DNA of 64,000 nt. It comes from Variovorax sp. ZS18.2.2 (GTDB lineage Bacteria; Pseudomonadota; Gammaproteobacteria; Burkholderiales; Burkholderiaceae_C). Below are positions 25,669 through 34,215 of this stretch, one piece after another (the first letter of the stretch is position 1; each line of letters opens with the position of its first letter). The stretch is taken from the NCBI RefSeq assembly GCF_024701975.1, contig NZ_JANLNM010000004.1, positions 124,001-188,000 on the forward strand, given 5' to 3'. Below the pieces are notes generated by a model. That model was not told the origin of the DNA. It was given only the letters and a program-made list of their open reading frames with translations, and did not search any database. Made by a program: the position numbers and the translations under genes.

Positions 25669-26601
25669 TCAGCGCCCGGCCGGTGGAGTGTTGTGCGCGG
25701 GCATCGTCATCGCAACCACGCCCGCCACGATGCACGCAAGCCCGACCCACGCAGTAGGCGAGAGCGCTTCGCCGAGGAACACCGCGCCGATCGTCACCCC
25801 GATGGGCACGCGCAGGTACGCCTGTGCGGCGGTGGACATCGGCCCGAGCGTCTTGATCAGGCGAAAGTAGATGGTGAAGGCAAGGGCCGTCGAAAGCATG
25901 GCCAACGCCAGCACCGCCATCACCGATGCAGCCGAAGGCGCGAGCGTCCACGGCCTGTCGATCGCGATGCTCGCGGGCAGCAGCATCGCCGCACCGCTCA
26001 GCAGCGAGCCCGCGGCCGGCACCATCGGGTCCAGCCCCTTGAACACGCGGCCGAACATCGCGGCGAAGCCGTAGCACACGGCGGCCGCCACCAGACCGAT
26101 CTGCGCGAGCAGCGAATGCCCGAGGCCGTGCAGCGCCTCGAAGCCCACGATCAGGCAGATGCCCGCCAGCCCCGCGCCCACGCCGAACAGCCGGCGCAGC
26201 GTGGGCTTGTCCGCGCCGCCCATGCCGAGGCCCAGCAGGAAGATGAAGATCGGCGACGTCGAGTTGAGGATGGTCGCGAGCCCGGCATCCACGCTGCGCT
26301 CGGCCCATGCGATGAGCGTGAACGGCAGCACGCTGTTCAGGCACGCCTGCAGCGCGAAGCGGCCCCACATCGCGGGCTCGGTCGGCAGCTTCACGCCGCG
26401 CATGCGCAGCACCGCGAGCAGCAGCAGGCCGGCGACCAGCGTGCGCGCCGCGACCAGCGTGACGGGCGGCAGCGTCTCGACGCCTATCTTGATGAAGGTG
26501 TACGAGGCGCCCCAGCAGGTCGCGAGCACCGCGAGCAGCGCCCATTCGAAGGCGAGGTGGGGGCGGGGTTTGGTGGCTGTATCGAGTGCGGTCATGTGCA
26601 T
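25669..26601 (-). CDS. EamA/DMT-superfamily transporter
   Basis: 310 residues, ten hydrophobic segments in two EamA repeats. Markers are LLAVLATCWGASYTFIKIGVE in TM1 (family W-G-x-x-x-x), the ARTLVAGLLLL stretch, and the second-repeat STALAFTIYFRLIKTLGP. It starts at the ATG at 26601 (MHMTALD; ATG at 26595 also possible). It is divergent from the amidohydrolase at 26739 with 137 bp between, suggesting export or import of a related compound, but this is inference. Confidence 0.85.
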   Translation of the reverse strand: MHMTALDTATKPRPHLAFEWALLAVLATCWGASYTFIKIGVETLPPVTLVAARTLVAGLLLLAVLRMRGVKLPTEPAMWGRFALQACLNSVLPFTLIAWAERSVDAGLATILNSTSPIFIFLLGLGMGGADKPTLRRLFGVGAGLAGICLIVGFEALHGLGHSLLAQIGLVAAAVCYGFAAMFGRVFKGLDPMVPAAGSLLSGAAMLLPASIAIDRPWTLAPSAASVMAVLALAMLSTALAFTIYFRLIKTLGPMSTAAQAYLRVPIGVTIGAVFLGEALSPTAWVGLACIVAGVVAMTMPAHNTPPAGR

Positions 26602-26738
26602 GGTGCGTCGATCATCGCGACCGGGCGGCACGAACACTTCGGCCTGGAACGAATCGTGCGCGGCGGTGATGACCGCGCGCCCGAATCTGGGTACGCTGTC
26701 TCACGACAACCCGGCTCGATGCTTTCTCAAAAAGAACC

Positions 26739-27941
26739 ATGCCCACGCTCCTGATCCGCAACGTCCGCCCCATGGGCGCTTCCCCCGTCGACGTGCTGGT
26801 GCGCGACGGCCGCATCGCAGACATTGGCGCCGCGCTGTCCGCGCCCGCCGATGCAGCGACCGAAGAGGGCGGCGGCGCCTTGCTGCTCCCCGGCCTCGTC
26901 GAAGGCCACACCCACCTCGACAAGACGATGTGGGGCATGGACTGGTACCGCAACGAAGTCGGCACGAACCTCATCGACAAGATCGAGAACGAGCGCGCCT
27001 TCCGCCACGCGAGCGGGCACGATGCCGCGGTGCAGTCGCTCGCGCTCGCCAAGGCCTTTCTCGCCCTCGGCACCACGCGGCTTCGCACGCATGTCGATGT
27101 CGATACGCAGGCGGGCCTGCGCCACCTCGAAGGCACGCTGCGCACGCGCGAGGCGCTGCGCGCGCTGCAGCAGATCCAGGTCGTCGCGTTCCCGCAGTCC
27201 GGCCTGCTCGGCCGCCCGGGCACCGCCGAACTGCTCGACCAGTCGCTCGCGCTCGGCGCCGACGTGCTCGGCGGCCTCGACCCCTGCGCCATCGATGGCG
27301 ACCCGGTGAAGTCGCTCGATGTGCTCTTCGGCATTGCCGACAAACACCAGCGCCCCATCGACATCCACCTGCATGAGCCCGGCGCCATGGGCGCGTTCTC
27401 GCTTGACCTGATCCTGCAGCGCACCGAGGCGCTGGGCATGCAGGGCAAGGTCGCGGTGAGCCACGGCTTCTGCCTCGGCGACGTGGCCGAACGCGAGCGC
27501 GAGACGCTGCTCGCGCGCATGGCGAAGCTCGGCGTGGTGCTGATCACCAGCGCGCCGCCTTCGCGCAGCGTGCCGCCGCTCATGGCCTGCAGGCAGGCGG
27601 GCGTGACGGTGGTCGGCGGCAACGACGGCATCCGCGATGCGTGGACGCCTTATGGCAACCCCGACATGCTCGAGCGCGCGATGCTCATCGGCCTGCGCTA
27701 CAACCTGCGCCGCGACGACGAGGTGGCAGTGGCGCTCGACACCGTCACTCACGCGGGCGCGCTCGGCTGCGGCTTCGAGGCCTATGGCCTCGTGCCGGGC
27801 AACCGCGCGGACCTGGTGCTGGTCGATGCGCAGACCGTGGCGCATGCGGTGGTGTCGCGGCCGGTGCGAAAGCTGGTGGTGGCGGGTGGGCACATCGTGG
27901 CGCGCGATGGCACGCTGGAGGCCGAGATAGCATCGTTGTAG
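26739..27941 (+). CDS. amidohydrolase family protein (cytosine deaminase-like)
   Basis: 400 residues. Metal-dependent hydrolase with the small N- and C-terminal beta-sandwich and TIM barrel: first metal motif HTHLDK (H57, H59), the later barrel motifs DIHLHEPG and VSHGFCLG, and GGNDGIRDAW with the metal-binding Asp. Spacing and DKTMW after HTH resemble cytosine deaminase/N-acyl-type deaminases of the CodA group. The exact substrate cannot be told. It is divergent from the DMT transporter at 25669. Confidence 0.88.
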   Translation: MPTLLIRNVRPMGASPVDVLVRDGRIADIGAALSAPADAATEEGGGALLLPGLVEGHTHLDKTMWGMDWYRNEVGTNLIDKIENERAFRHASGHDAAVQSLALAKAFLALGTTRLRTHVDVDTQAGLRHLEGTLRTREALRALQQIQVVAFPQSGLLGRPGTAELLDQSLALGADVLGGLDPCAIDGDPVKSLDVLFGIADKHQRPIDIHLHEPGAMGAFSLDLILQRTEALGMQGKVAVSHGFCLGDVAERERETLLARMAKLGVVLITSAPPSRSVPPLMACRQAGVTVVGGNDGIRDAWTPYGNPDMLERAMLIGLRYNLRRDDEVAVALDTVTHAGALGCGFEAYGLVPGNRADLVLVDAQTVAHAVVSRPVRKLVVAGGHIVARDGTLEAEIASL

Positions 27942-27978
27942 GGAGCACGCGAAGGCGCGTGTTTCGATCACGAAAAAA

Positions 27979-29253
27979 ATGAAGGGAGTTCTCTTGAAGC
28001 AAGGATTTGTCGCCGCGTTTCTGTTCAGCGTTTGCATGGCCGCATCGGCCCAGACCCCATGGCCCAGCTACATCGGCGATCTGCCGCGTGCCGTTTCTGA
28101 AAGCCCCGTGCCGGCCGAACTGCCACCGGAGGTGGCCGCACTGGCGCAGGACGCCACGGCCCCTGCCGAAGTCGCGCAATGGAGCGGCATCTGGCACGGA
28201 TGGGCGTGCCGCGTGGCGGGCTGCGACATCAAGGTCGCCATCCGCGATCTTTCCGCCACCGGCGCGACCGTGACCTATGCAGGGGCGAGTCCACTACAGA
28301 CCGTGGTCGACGAAGCGCCCGGCCGCTTCGAGAACGACGAACTCCAGGCCACGCTCAAGACCGGCGCCAAGCTGGTGCTGCGCCTGCGCAAGGACGGCGA
28401 CATGGAGCTCGGCATCTGGCGGCCTGAAACCCAGTTGCTGTCCATGGGCGTGCTGTCACGCCGCTCGCCCGCCTACGTGCGGCGCGTCGAATGGCTGGAC
28501 ACGCCGTTCACGGAAAACGGCAAGCCCGTGAAGCTCGAGATGGTCATCCACCGCCCCGAAGGCGACGGGCCCTTTCCCACACTCGTCATGAACCATGGCT
28601 CGACAGGCATGGGCAATCGCCCGGAGTGGTTCAAGCTGACCTGGGTCAGCCCCGAGGTGAGCGCGTTCTTCGTCGCGCGCGGCTGGCAGGTCATCTATCC
28701 GCAGCGCCGTGGGCGCGGGCGGTCCGAGGGCCTGTACGACGAGGGCTTCGAAACCGATCGCTCGCGCTATTCGTGCCAGGCCTCGCTGTCGATGCCCGGT
28801 GCCGAACATGCGCTCGCGGACCTGCAGGTGGCCATGGCGCACATCCGGCAGCGCAGCGACGTGGACGCCAAGCGCATCGTGATCGGCGGCGTGTCGCGCG
28901 GCGGCATTCTCGCCAGCACCTATGCAGGCCTTCATCCGCAGGAGGTGACAGGGGTGATCAACTTCGTCGGTGGCTGGATCGGTGCGGGCTGCCCGGATGC
29001 TGCCAAGGTGAATGGCGACCTGTTCAAGCGCGCGGCGGCCTTTCCCCGCCCGACGCTCTGGCTGTACGGCGAAGACGATCCCTACTACCCCATCGCGCAC
29101 AGCAAGGCGAACTTCAAGGTGTTCCAGTCGGCGGGTGGAAAAGGGACGTTCGACGTCCTCGTGCCGCCGAAGGGGATGGACGGCCACGGCACCTACACCG
29201 TGCAACGCCTGTGGGGCGCGGCCGTGGATTCGTACCTGGGTTCGCTCCGCTAA
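27979..29253 (+). CDS. exported alpha/beta hydrolase
   Basis: 424 residues with a cleavable signal peptide (cut near ASAQ, about residue 24). An N-terminal domain of about 150 residues precedes an alpha/beta-hydrolase domain. Catalytic candidates are Ser in GVSRGG (about residue 312), Asp in GEDDPYYP and His in GHGTYTV near the C-terminus, with the oxyanion region MNHGSTGMG. It resembles dienelactone hydrolase/dipeptidyl-peptidase-like enzymes. Several cysteines in the N-terminal domain may form disulfides in the periplasm. The substrate is unknown. Confidence 0.82.
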   Translation: MKGVLLKQGFVAAFLFSVCMAASAQTPWPSYIGDLPRAVSESPVPAELPPEVAALAQDATAPAEVAQWSGIWHGWACRVAGCDIKVAIRDLSATGATVTYAGASPLQTVVDEAPGRFENDELQATLKTGAKLVLRLRKDGDMELGIWRPETQLLSMGVLSRRSPAYVRRVEWLDTPFTENGKPVKLEMVIHRPEGDGPFPTLVMNHGSTGMGNRPEWFKLTWVSPEVSAFFVARGWQVIYPQRRGRGRSEGLYDEGFETDRSRYSCQASLSMPGAEHALADLQVAMAHIRQRSDVDAKRIVIGGVSRGGILASTYAGLHPQEVTGVINFVGGWIGAGCPDAAKVNGDLFKRAAAFPRPTLWLYGEDDPYYPIAHSKANFKVFQSAGGKGTFDVLVPPKGMDGHGTYTVQRLWGAAVDSYLGSLR

Positions 29254-29364
29254 GCGGCCGCGTTGTCGGGCCCGGCCCCCAGTGCATGCGCGGCCCTCGC
29301 TGACACGCTGCCGCAGCGCGCGATGCAACCATCGGGTTTCATCTCAAACGCTGGAGGACACCCG

Positions 29365-29622
29365 ATGAACAAGACCCTGATCGCACTCGCCACTTCGCTC
29401 ACCTTGCTCGCGGCCGGCACGGCCAATGCGCAGATCGGCAAGGCCGCCTCCGAGGCGACCGATGCCGCGCAGCACAAGATCGACGAGAAGCAGGCCGACA
29501 GCAAGGCCAAGAAGAGCGGCCCGGTCGGCAAGGCGGTGAACAACGTCAAGTCGGGCTATCACAAGAACCGCTCGAAAAGCTCGGCCGACAAGGCCAAGCA
29601 GTCGCTGAAGAACGCGGGTTAA
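29365..29622 (+). CDS. small exported Lys/Ala-rich protein
   Basis: 85 residues. A clear Sec signal peptide (MNKTLIALATSLTLLAAGTA, cleaved near ANAQ) precedes a short, highly charged mature chain rich in Lys, Ala and Ser (KIDEKQADSKAKKS, KSSADKAKQS). CTGGAGGA lies 8 nt upstream of the ATG. Similar small periplasmic proteins are common in Comamonadaceae and usually unannotated. The function is unknown. It is convergent with the TetR gene, 11 bp apart. Confidence 0.75.
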   Translation: MNKTLIALATSLTLLAAGTANAQIGKAASEATDAAQHKIDEKQADSKAKKSGPVGKAVNNVKSGYHKNRSKSSADKAKQSLKNAG

Positions 29623-29633
29623 AAAATCGCGCG

Positions 29634-30254
29634 CTATTTCTTCTGTTCCTGGGCAAGACGCAGCAGCGCGATCCCGGCCGCGACGAACGAACGCACGGGC
29701 CCCTTCTTGCCCGTCAGGTGCCCGTTCATGTAGGCCCCATCGAAAAGCAGCCCCAGCTGGTCCGCCAGCTCGGCGGGCTTGCGAATGCCCGCCTGCTTTG
29801 CCAGCACGGCGAGGCGTCGGTGCAGTTCGAGCTTGTGCCGCGTGGTGATGGCGCGTGCAGGATGCGCGGCATCCGGAAACTCCGTGGCCACGTTGAGGAA
29901 CGGGCAGCCGCGGTAGGTCGGCTTGAGGATGTGATTGGCGATCCAGCGGATGTGCGCCTCCAGCTCGGCCAGCGGGTCGCCCTTCGCCTTTTCTGCCACG
30001 CCGTCCCAATCGCGCCAGTACTCGGCGTCTTCCTGCTCGAGAAACGCAACGACGAGATCGTCCTTGGTCGTGAAGTGCCGGTACAGGCTGGTCTTCGCGA
30101 CGCCCGATCGCTCGACCACGAGGTCGACACCGACGGCCCTCACACCTTCCCGATAGAACAGCGCCGCCGCCGTTTCGAGGATGCGCGCCCGCGCGACGGA
30201 GGGGCTGCGTTCGCCGGCGACTGCTTCGGTGGTCGCGACCATGCGTTTGTTCAT
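29634..30254 (-). CDS. TetR/AcrR-family transcriptional repressor
   Basis: 206 residues. The N-terminal helix-turn-helix is canonical: RARILETAAALFYREGVRAVGV then VVERSGVAKTSLYRHFTTKDDL (both are family signatures, quoted as recognised stretches). The C-terminal ligand domain contains GCPFLNVATEFPD, typical of the TetR_C_33/LmrA-YxaF-like subgroup. It is divergent from the saccharopine-dehydrogenase-like gene, and two identical inverted operators lie between them. Confidence 0.92.
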   Translation of the reverse strand: MNKRMVATTEAVAGERSPSVARARILETAAALFYREGVRAVGVDLVVERSGVAKTSLYRHFTTKDDLVVAFLEQEDAEYWRDWDGVAEKAKGDPLAELEAHIRWIANHILKPTYRGCPFLNVATEFPDAAHPARAITTRHKLELHRRLAVLAKQAGIRKPAELADQLGLLFDGAYMNGHLTGKKGPVRSFVAAGIALLRLAQEQKK

Positions 30255-30268
30255 GCCGGCAGTTTACC

Positions 30269-30327
30269 TTGACACGCTACAGATCTGTACTCTAAGCTCG
30301 GCGCCGAGGAGTACAGATCTGTAGCGT
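30269..30327 (+). promoter_or_regulatory. divergent promoter region with two mirror-image TetR-type operators
   Basis: Two 19-bp sites, ACGCTACAGATCTGTACTC (30274-30292) and its exact reverse complement (30309-30327), are separated by 16 nt. Each holds the 12-bp palindrome TACAGATCTGTA (30278-30289 and 30312-30323). A -35 TTGACA at 30269-30274 abuts the first site on the + strand. Binding of the TetR repressor would block both the tetR and the dehydrogenase promoters. Confidence 0.85.
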
Positions 30328-30363
30328 TTCGCGGCAGGTGGCTCTACCTGGAGGAGATTCGCA

Positions 30364-31395
30364 GTGACATCCAATCAATCGGTCGTCGTCTATGGCGCCT
30401 ATGGGCATACCGGCCGCTTCGTCGTATCGGAGTTGCAGAGGCGCGGCTGGAAGCCTGTGCTCTCCGGGCGAGATGCACGCAAGCTCGACGCGCTGGCAAC
30501 CGAATACATCGGCCTCGAAGCAAGGCCCGCATCCGTCGACGAACCCGCCTCGCTCGACCGCGCACTCAAGGGCGCCGCAGCAGTCATCAACTGCGCCGGC
30601 CCCTTCGCCAGCACGGCAGGCCCAGTGATCGAAGCGGCGTTGCGCGCGCGCATTCCGTACCTCGACGTCGCCGCCGAGATCGAAGCCAACATCGACACCT
30701 TCGCGCTGTACGCCGACCGCGCACGCGAGGCGGGCGTCGTCGTCGTGCATGCCATGGCCTTCTATGGCGGACTGGGCGATCTGCTCGCGACCGCGGCCAT
30801 GGACGACTGGACATCGGCCGATGAAATCTCCATCGCGTACGGCCTCGACAGCTGGCTGCCAACCGCCGGCACGCTGATCGCGGGCCAGATCTCCCGGCAG
30901 CGCCGCGACGGCCGCCGCGTCGTCTTCGCAAACGGAAAGATCGCGTACACGACGGACACCGCACCGGTTGTCGAATGGGAATTCCCCGCGCCCGTGGGCC
31001 GGCAGCAGGCCGTCTCCGAATTCACCATGGCCGACACGGTGACGATCTCGCGCCACATCCAAGTGCCCGAGATCCGCTCGTACATGACGCTCGCCGCCGT
31101 CAAGGACCTGACCGACCCGAGCCAGAAGGCACCGACCGCCAGCGACGCGAGCGGCCGGTCGTCGCAGACCTTCGTGGTCGAAGTGATCGCGCGCCGCGGC
31201 GGCGAAGAGCGCCGGGCGATCGCAAGCGGGCGGGACATCTATGCATTCACCGCACCGCTCGTCGTGGAGGCGTTGACGCGGGTCGTCGGCGGCCAGGTCG
31301 CGACACCCGGCGTGCTGACCGCCGGCGAGGCCTTCGATGCGCGCGACTTCCTCGCGTCGCTCAGCCCCGCGCACCTGTCTTTTCAGATCCGGTAG
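30364..31395 (+). CDS. saccharopine dehydrogenase-like NAD(P)-binding oxidoreductase
   Basis: 343 residues. An N-terminal Rossmann fold with VVYGAYGHTGRFVVSEL (GxxGxxG) and VLSGRDARKLDAL, followed by AAVINCAGPFASTAGPVIEA, the pattern of saccharopine-dehydrogenase-NADP-binding-domain proteins. The C-terminal half is the family's substrate domain. The start is GTG at 30364 with CTGGAGGAG upstream. The gene is divergent from, and presumably repressed by, the TetR protein. The true substrate is unknown; family members of this size are usually not saccharopine dehydrogenases. Confidence 0.87.
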   Translation: MTSNQSVVVYGAYGHTGRFVVSELQRRGWKPVLSGRDARKLDALATEYIGLEARPASVDEPASLDRALKGAAAVINCAGPFASTAGPVIEAALRARIPYLDVAAEIEANIDTFALYADRAREAGVVVVHAMAFYGGLGDLLATAAMDDWTSADEISIAYGLDSWLPTAGTLIAGQISRQRRDGRRVVFANGKIAYTTDTAPVVEWEFPAPVGRQQAVSEFTMADTVTISRHIQVPEIRSYMTLAAVKDLTDPSQKAPTASDASGRSSQTFVVEVIARRGGEERRAIASGRDIYAFTAPLVVEALTRVVGGQVATPGVLTAGEAFDARDFLASLSPAHLSFQIR

Positions 31396-31420
31396 AGGCG
31401 CTCACTACACTGGCTCCCCG

Positions 31421-32134
31421 ATGAGCCATCGCCTCACCTCCTACTTCTGGAACAGCACCGCGCTGCGCAGCCGCAGCGTGAGCGGCATCGTGCTGTCGGG
31501 CACGGTCGATGTGCCGCAGCCGCCTGCCCGGCTCATGGCCGATTGGGAGCGCGACATCGCCGAGACCCTCTTTCTCGAGCCCGGCGATGTCGAGCCCTTG
31601 CCGCTGGCACGCGCGCGCATGCGTTGGCCCGACCACAAGCGCTGCGTGCAGGCGATGAACGAGTGGACGGAGGCGCTCGGCCTGAAGGACGTGCTGGCGT
31701 CGAGCGACATTGCCCTCATGGCCTGCCGCGGCGCGCGCTACCACCACGACGGCGAGCAGTACGGCAGCGCCGCTTTCTGCAATCTCTTCGTGAGCGAGGA
31801 CAAGGGGCTCGACGTGCACTTTCCCGGCACCGGGCATCGCATTCCGCTGGCCAGGGGTACGGTGCTGATGTTCGACACCGCCCAGCCGCATGCGGTGATC
31901 CGCCGCGGTGCCAGCGGGTTCGATGCGGAAGACTTCGCAGCGGGGCGCGATTGCAGCCAGCTCTTTCTTACCTGGGAGCTTCCCATCGACAACGCCGATG
32001 TGGCGCGCGCGTTGCGCATCGCGTTCGACACCGACCCCTCGACCGCATCGCATTTGAATGACGAGCAGGTCTGGCTCGACGGTGCGCGGGCCAGCGTGTG
32101 CCCCGAGTCCGGCCGCTGGCGCGCAGCGGGCTGA
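31421..32134 (+). CDS. conserved protein resembling a 2-oxoglutarate/Fe(II) oxygenase
   Basis: 237 residues, no signal or membrane segment. Around residues 107-162 it shows YHHDGEQYG, a strand with GLDVHFPGTGHRIPLARG, and AQPHAVIRRG. This looks like the H-x-D (H108/D110), distal His (H157) and Arg (R161 or R162) of the double-stranded beta-helix oxygenases. I did not recognise a named family. The start is ATG at 31421, 26 nt after the dehydrogenase stop. The oxygenase call is inference from motif order. Confidence 0.6.
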   Translation: MSHRLTSYFWNSTALRSRSVSGIVLSGTVDVPQPPARLMADWERDIAETLFLEPGDVEPLPLARARMRWPDHKRCVQAMNEWTEALGLKDVLASSDIALMACRGARYHHDGEQYGSAAFCNLFVSEDKGLDVHFPGTGHRIPLARGTVLMFDTAQPHAVIRRGASGFDAEDFAAGRDCSQLFLTWELPIDNADVARALRIAFDTDPSTASHLNDEQVWLDGARASVCPESGRWRAAG

Positions 32135-32151
32135 GCGAAGAAACAGAAACC

Positions 32152-32562
32152 TCAGCCTTGTGTGGCGCGCAGCAGCTCCGCCTTCTGTGCCAGTGCCACC
32201 GCCTCGACGACCTGCTCGACGGAGAGCGACCCCGTCAACGCGACCTCGCCTGCAAGAACGCTGTCCAGCGCATCTTTTCCCGCACTGCTGGTGAGCCACG
32301 CGAACACCGAAGTGATCGTTCCGCCGCCGAACTTGGCCTTCAGCGCTTTCGATGCCGCACGGCTCACCTCCGCAAACGCCGCATGGTCCGCCGCGGACGA
32401 AGCCGCGCGCACGACGACGCAGAAGGCCTCGAGCTTGTCGGCTTCGGTGCGCAGGCGCCGGGCCTTGCCTGCGCTCTGCGCGGCATGCGCCTGAGGCGTG
32501 GGGGCGGACGCATCGGCCGGCTGGTCCGTCGGTGAAGGAGGGGTGCGAGGTTCGGTCGGCAT
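32152..32562 (-). CDS. small Ala-rich conserved protein, function unknown
   Basis: 136 residues. A Pro/Ala-rich, probably disordered N-terminus (1-35) precedes an Ala-rich helical region with the repeated pattern of helices ADKLEAFCVVVRAASSA and VEQVVEAVALAQKAELL. There is no signal peptide. No family recognised. It is convergent with the oxygenase-like gene (18 bp between stops). The start ATG at 32562 was chosen over the longer open frame because of coding character and absence of a good upstream start. Confidence 0.55.
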   Translation of the reverse strand: MPTEPRTPPSPTDQPADASAPTPQAHAAQSAGKARRLRTEADKLEAFCVVVRAASSAADHAAFAEVSRAASKALKAKFGGGTITSVFAWLTSSAGKDALDSVLAGEVALTGSLSVEQVVEAVALAQKAELLRATQG

Positions 32563-32721
32563 GGATGCATTCGTTTCAAGGAGCCTCCGATTGTCCCCGC
32601 ACGACACCTCGCTGGCTGGCGGCCCCGTCCGATTCACGACGATGTTGTTACTCCCCGCGGCGCGCCTGCGTGCATAGAGTTGTCTCACGGCGCCATTGCA
32701 GTGCGCCACGAGGAGCATGCA

Positions 32722-33000
32722 ATGACGCGCACGGCAAACCACACGAGCAACGAGGAGCACGAACACGAACACGACAGCGACCTGATGCACACCGCGCTTG
32801 TCGCGTGCGCCCTCGGCATCCATCGCAATATTGCCGCATGCCACGCGCACATCGCACGCGGCGACGGCGTTCATGCGCTCACCGCCGCACTGATGCTTCC
32901 TTGCTACCGGGCCGAGTTTCGCAAGATCGCGCAATCGCTCTCATCCGCGCAAGCGAGTGAACTACGGACTGCGCTTGAAGCACTGCAAGAACCCGCATGA
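32722..33000 (+). CDS. small His/Glu-rich protein, function unknown
   Basis: 92 residues starting at ATG 32722 with AGGAG 7 nt upstream. The N-terminus is His/Glu/Asp-rich (NEEHEHEHDSDLMH), followed by helices with ALGIHRNIAACHAHIARGDGVH, so eight or more histidines in the first 65 residues could bind metal. No family recognised. It lies in the same orientation as the patatin gene 150 bp downstream; the spacing does not prove an operon. Confidence 0.6.
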   Translation: MTRTANHTSNEEHEHEHDSDLMHTALVACALGIHRNIAACHAHIARGDGVHALTAALMLPCYRAEFRKIAQSLSSAQASELRTALEALQEPA

Positions 33001-33150
33001 CGATGCATGAAGAGCAACCGATATCTTGCGCGGCATTCGGAATTACGCCGATGGATTGAACGGGATTCCACGCGTAGACGATGCACGGGCCGCAGGCAGA
33101 GACTCCGCTTCCCCAACCCGGGGAATTCAATGATTTGAAAGGAGCTGGTC

Positions 33151-34140
33151 ATGGCAGAGCCTGGAAAAAAATTCACCATCCTCTCGTTCGTCGGAGGTGG
33201 CATACGCGGACTGATGTCGGTCACGATCCTGAAGAAACTGTGCGAGAAATATCCGAACGTCGTGCAGGAGTCCGACCTGATCGCAGGGTGCTCGACGGGG
33301 TCGATCATCACGAGCGAACTCGTCGCCGGAAGGACCCCGGAAGATCTCATCAAGTTCTTCACGAGCGGCGAGATCAAGTTCTACGACAAGATGGACACCG
33401 ACCCGAACACGCCTGCGTACGACATCGAGGAAGTCTTCGGCTCGCAGTACGCGCGGCACCTGAACAAGAAAGTCGCCGACCTTGATCGCAAGGTGCTTTT
33501 CGTGACCTTCAATGTCGGCGGCCTCGCGACCTCGGCCGACGGCGTCGTGACGCCCACGCCGTGGAAGCCGATCATGTACACGAACATGGCGCCGGGCATG
33601 GGCGACGTGCTCATCGCCAAGGCCGCCACCTCCAGCGGTGCGATGCCGGGGCAACTGGGCTCCTATGAAGGCAACGTCGACGGCGCTTTCCTGAACCACG
33701 ATCCGACCGTGACGGCTATTGCGCTGGCCGTGCAGGCAGGGCACAAGCTGGAGGACATCACGGCCATCACCATCGGCACCGGCCTCATGTACGACTGGAT
33801 CGCGAGCGACACCAAAAACTGGGGCGCCAACCAGTGGATGACGGGCGACGGCAACCCGTTCAACAACTCGCCGCCGTTTCTCATGAACCAGTCCACGCCC
33901 GGCCCGGTCCTGGACATGAGCCTGAACGGAACCTCCTGCAACCTCATGCCGACGCTGGCCGGCTTCCTGCTGGGCGACCGCTACGTCAACATCAACCCGT
34001 CGCTGCCCTTCTTCATTCCGGAAAACACGACGTACCCCGAGGCCATCCAGCTGCTGCAGGACAAGGGCCGGGCCGCGGACACCTCCAAGGCCGAGGCATT
34101 GATCGAGGCCTACTGGTGGAACCATGTCGTCAAGGGCTAG
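33151..34140 (+). CDS. patatin-like phospholipase
   Basis: 329 residues, no signal peptide. All patatin motifs are present: oxyanion loop GGGIRG (15-20), nucleophile elbow GCSTG with S48, and the Asp of DGA (D177-G178) in GNVDGAF. Patatins are Ser-Asp dyad acyl hydrolases acting on membrane lipids, and bacterial ones serve as toxins, defence effectors or housekeeping lipases. It is followed 75 bp later by a ricin-type beta-trefoil gene, an unusual partner. GGAGCTGGTC precedes the ATG. Confidence 0.88.
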   Translation: MAEPGKKFTILSFVGGGIRGLMSVTILKKLCEKYPNVVQESDLIAGCSTGSIITSELVAGRTPEDLIKFFTSGEIKFYDKMDTDPNTPAYDIEEVFGSQYARHLNKKVADLDRKVLFVTFNVGGLATSADGVVTPTPWKPIMYTNMAPGMGDVLIAKAATSSGAMPGQLGSYEGNVDGAFLNHDPTVTAIALAVQAGHKLEDITAITIGTGLMYDWIASDTKNWGANQWMTGDGNPFNNSPPFLMNQSTPGPVLDMSLNGTSCNLMPTLAGFLLGDRYVNINPSLPFFIPENTTYPEAIQLLQDKGRAADTSKAEALIEAYWWNHVVKG

Positions 34141-34215
34141 AGCCAGCGCCGCGCCGCAAGCACCCGAACGCCGTTTCACGGAATCCCACAAACGCATTCC
34201 CCTCTAGGAGCAACG

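Noticed and set aside
25445..25870. 141-codon plus-strand open frame between the lipoprotein and the DMT transporter
   Set aside because: It overlaps the DMT transporter antisense, lacks a ribosome-binding site and reads as shadow composition at its end.
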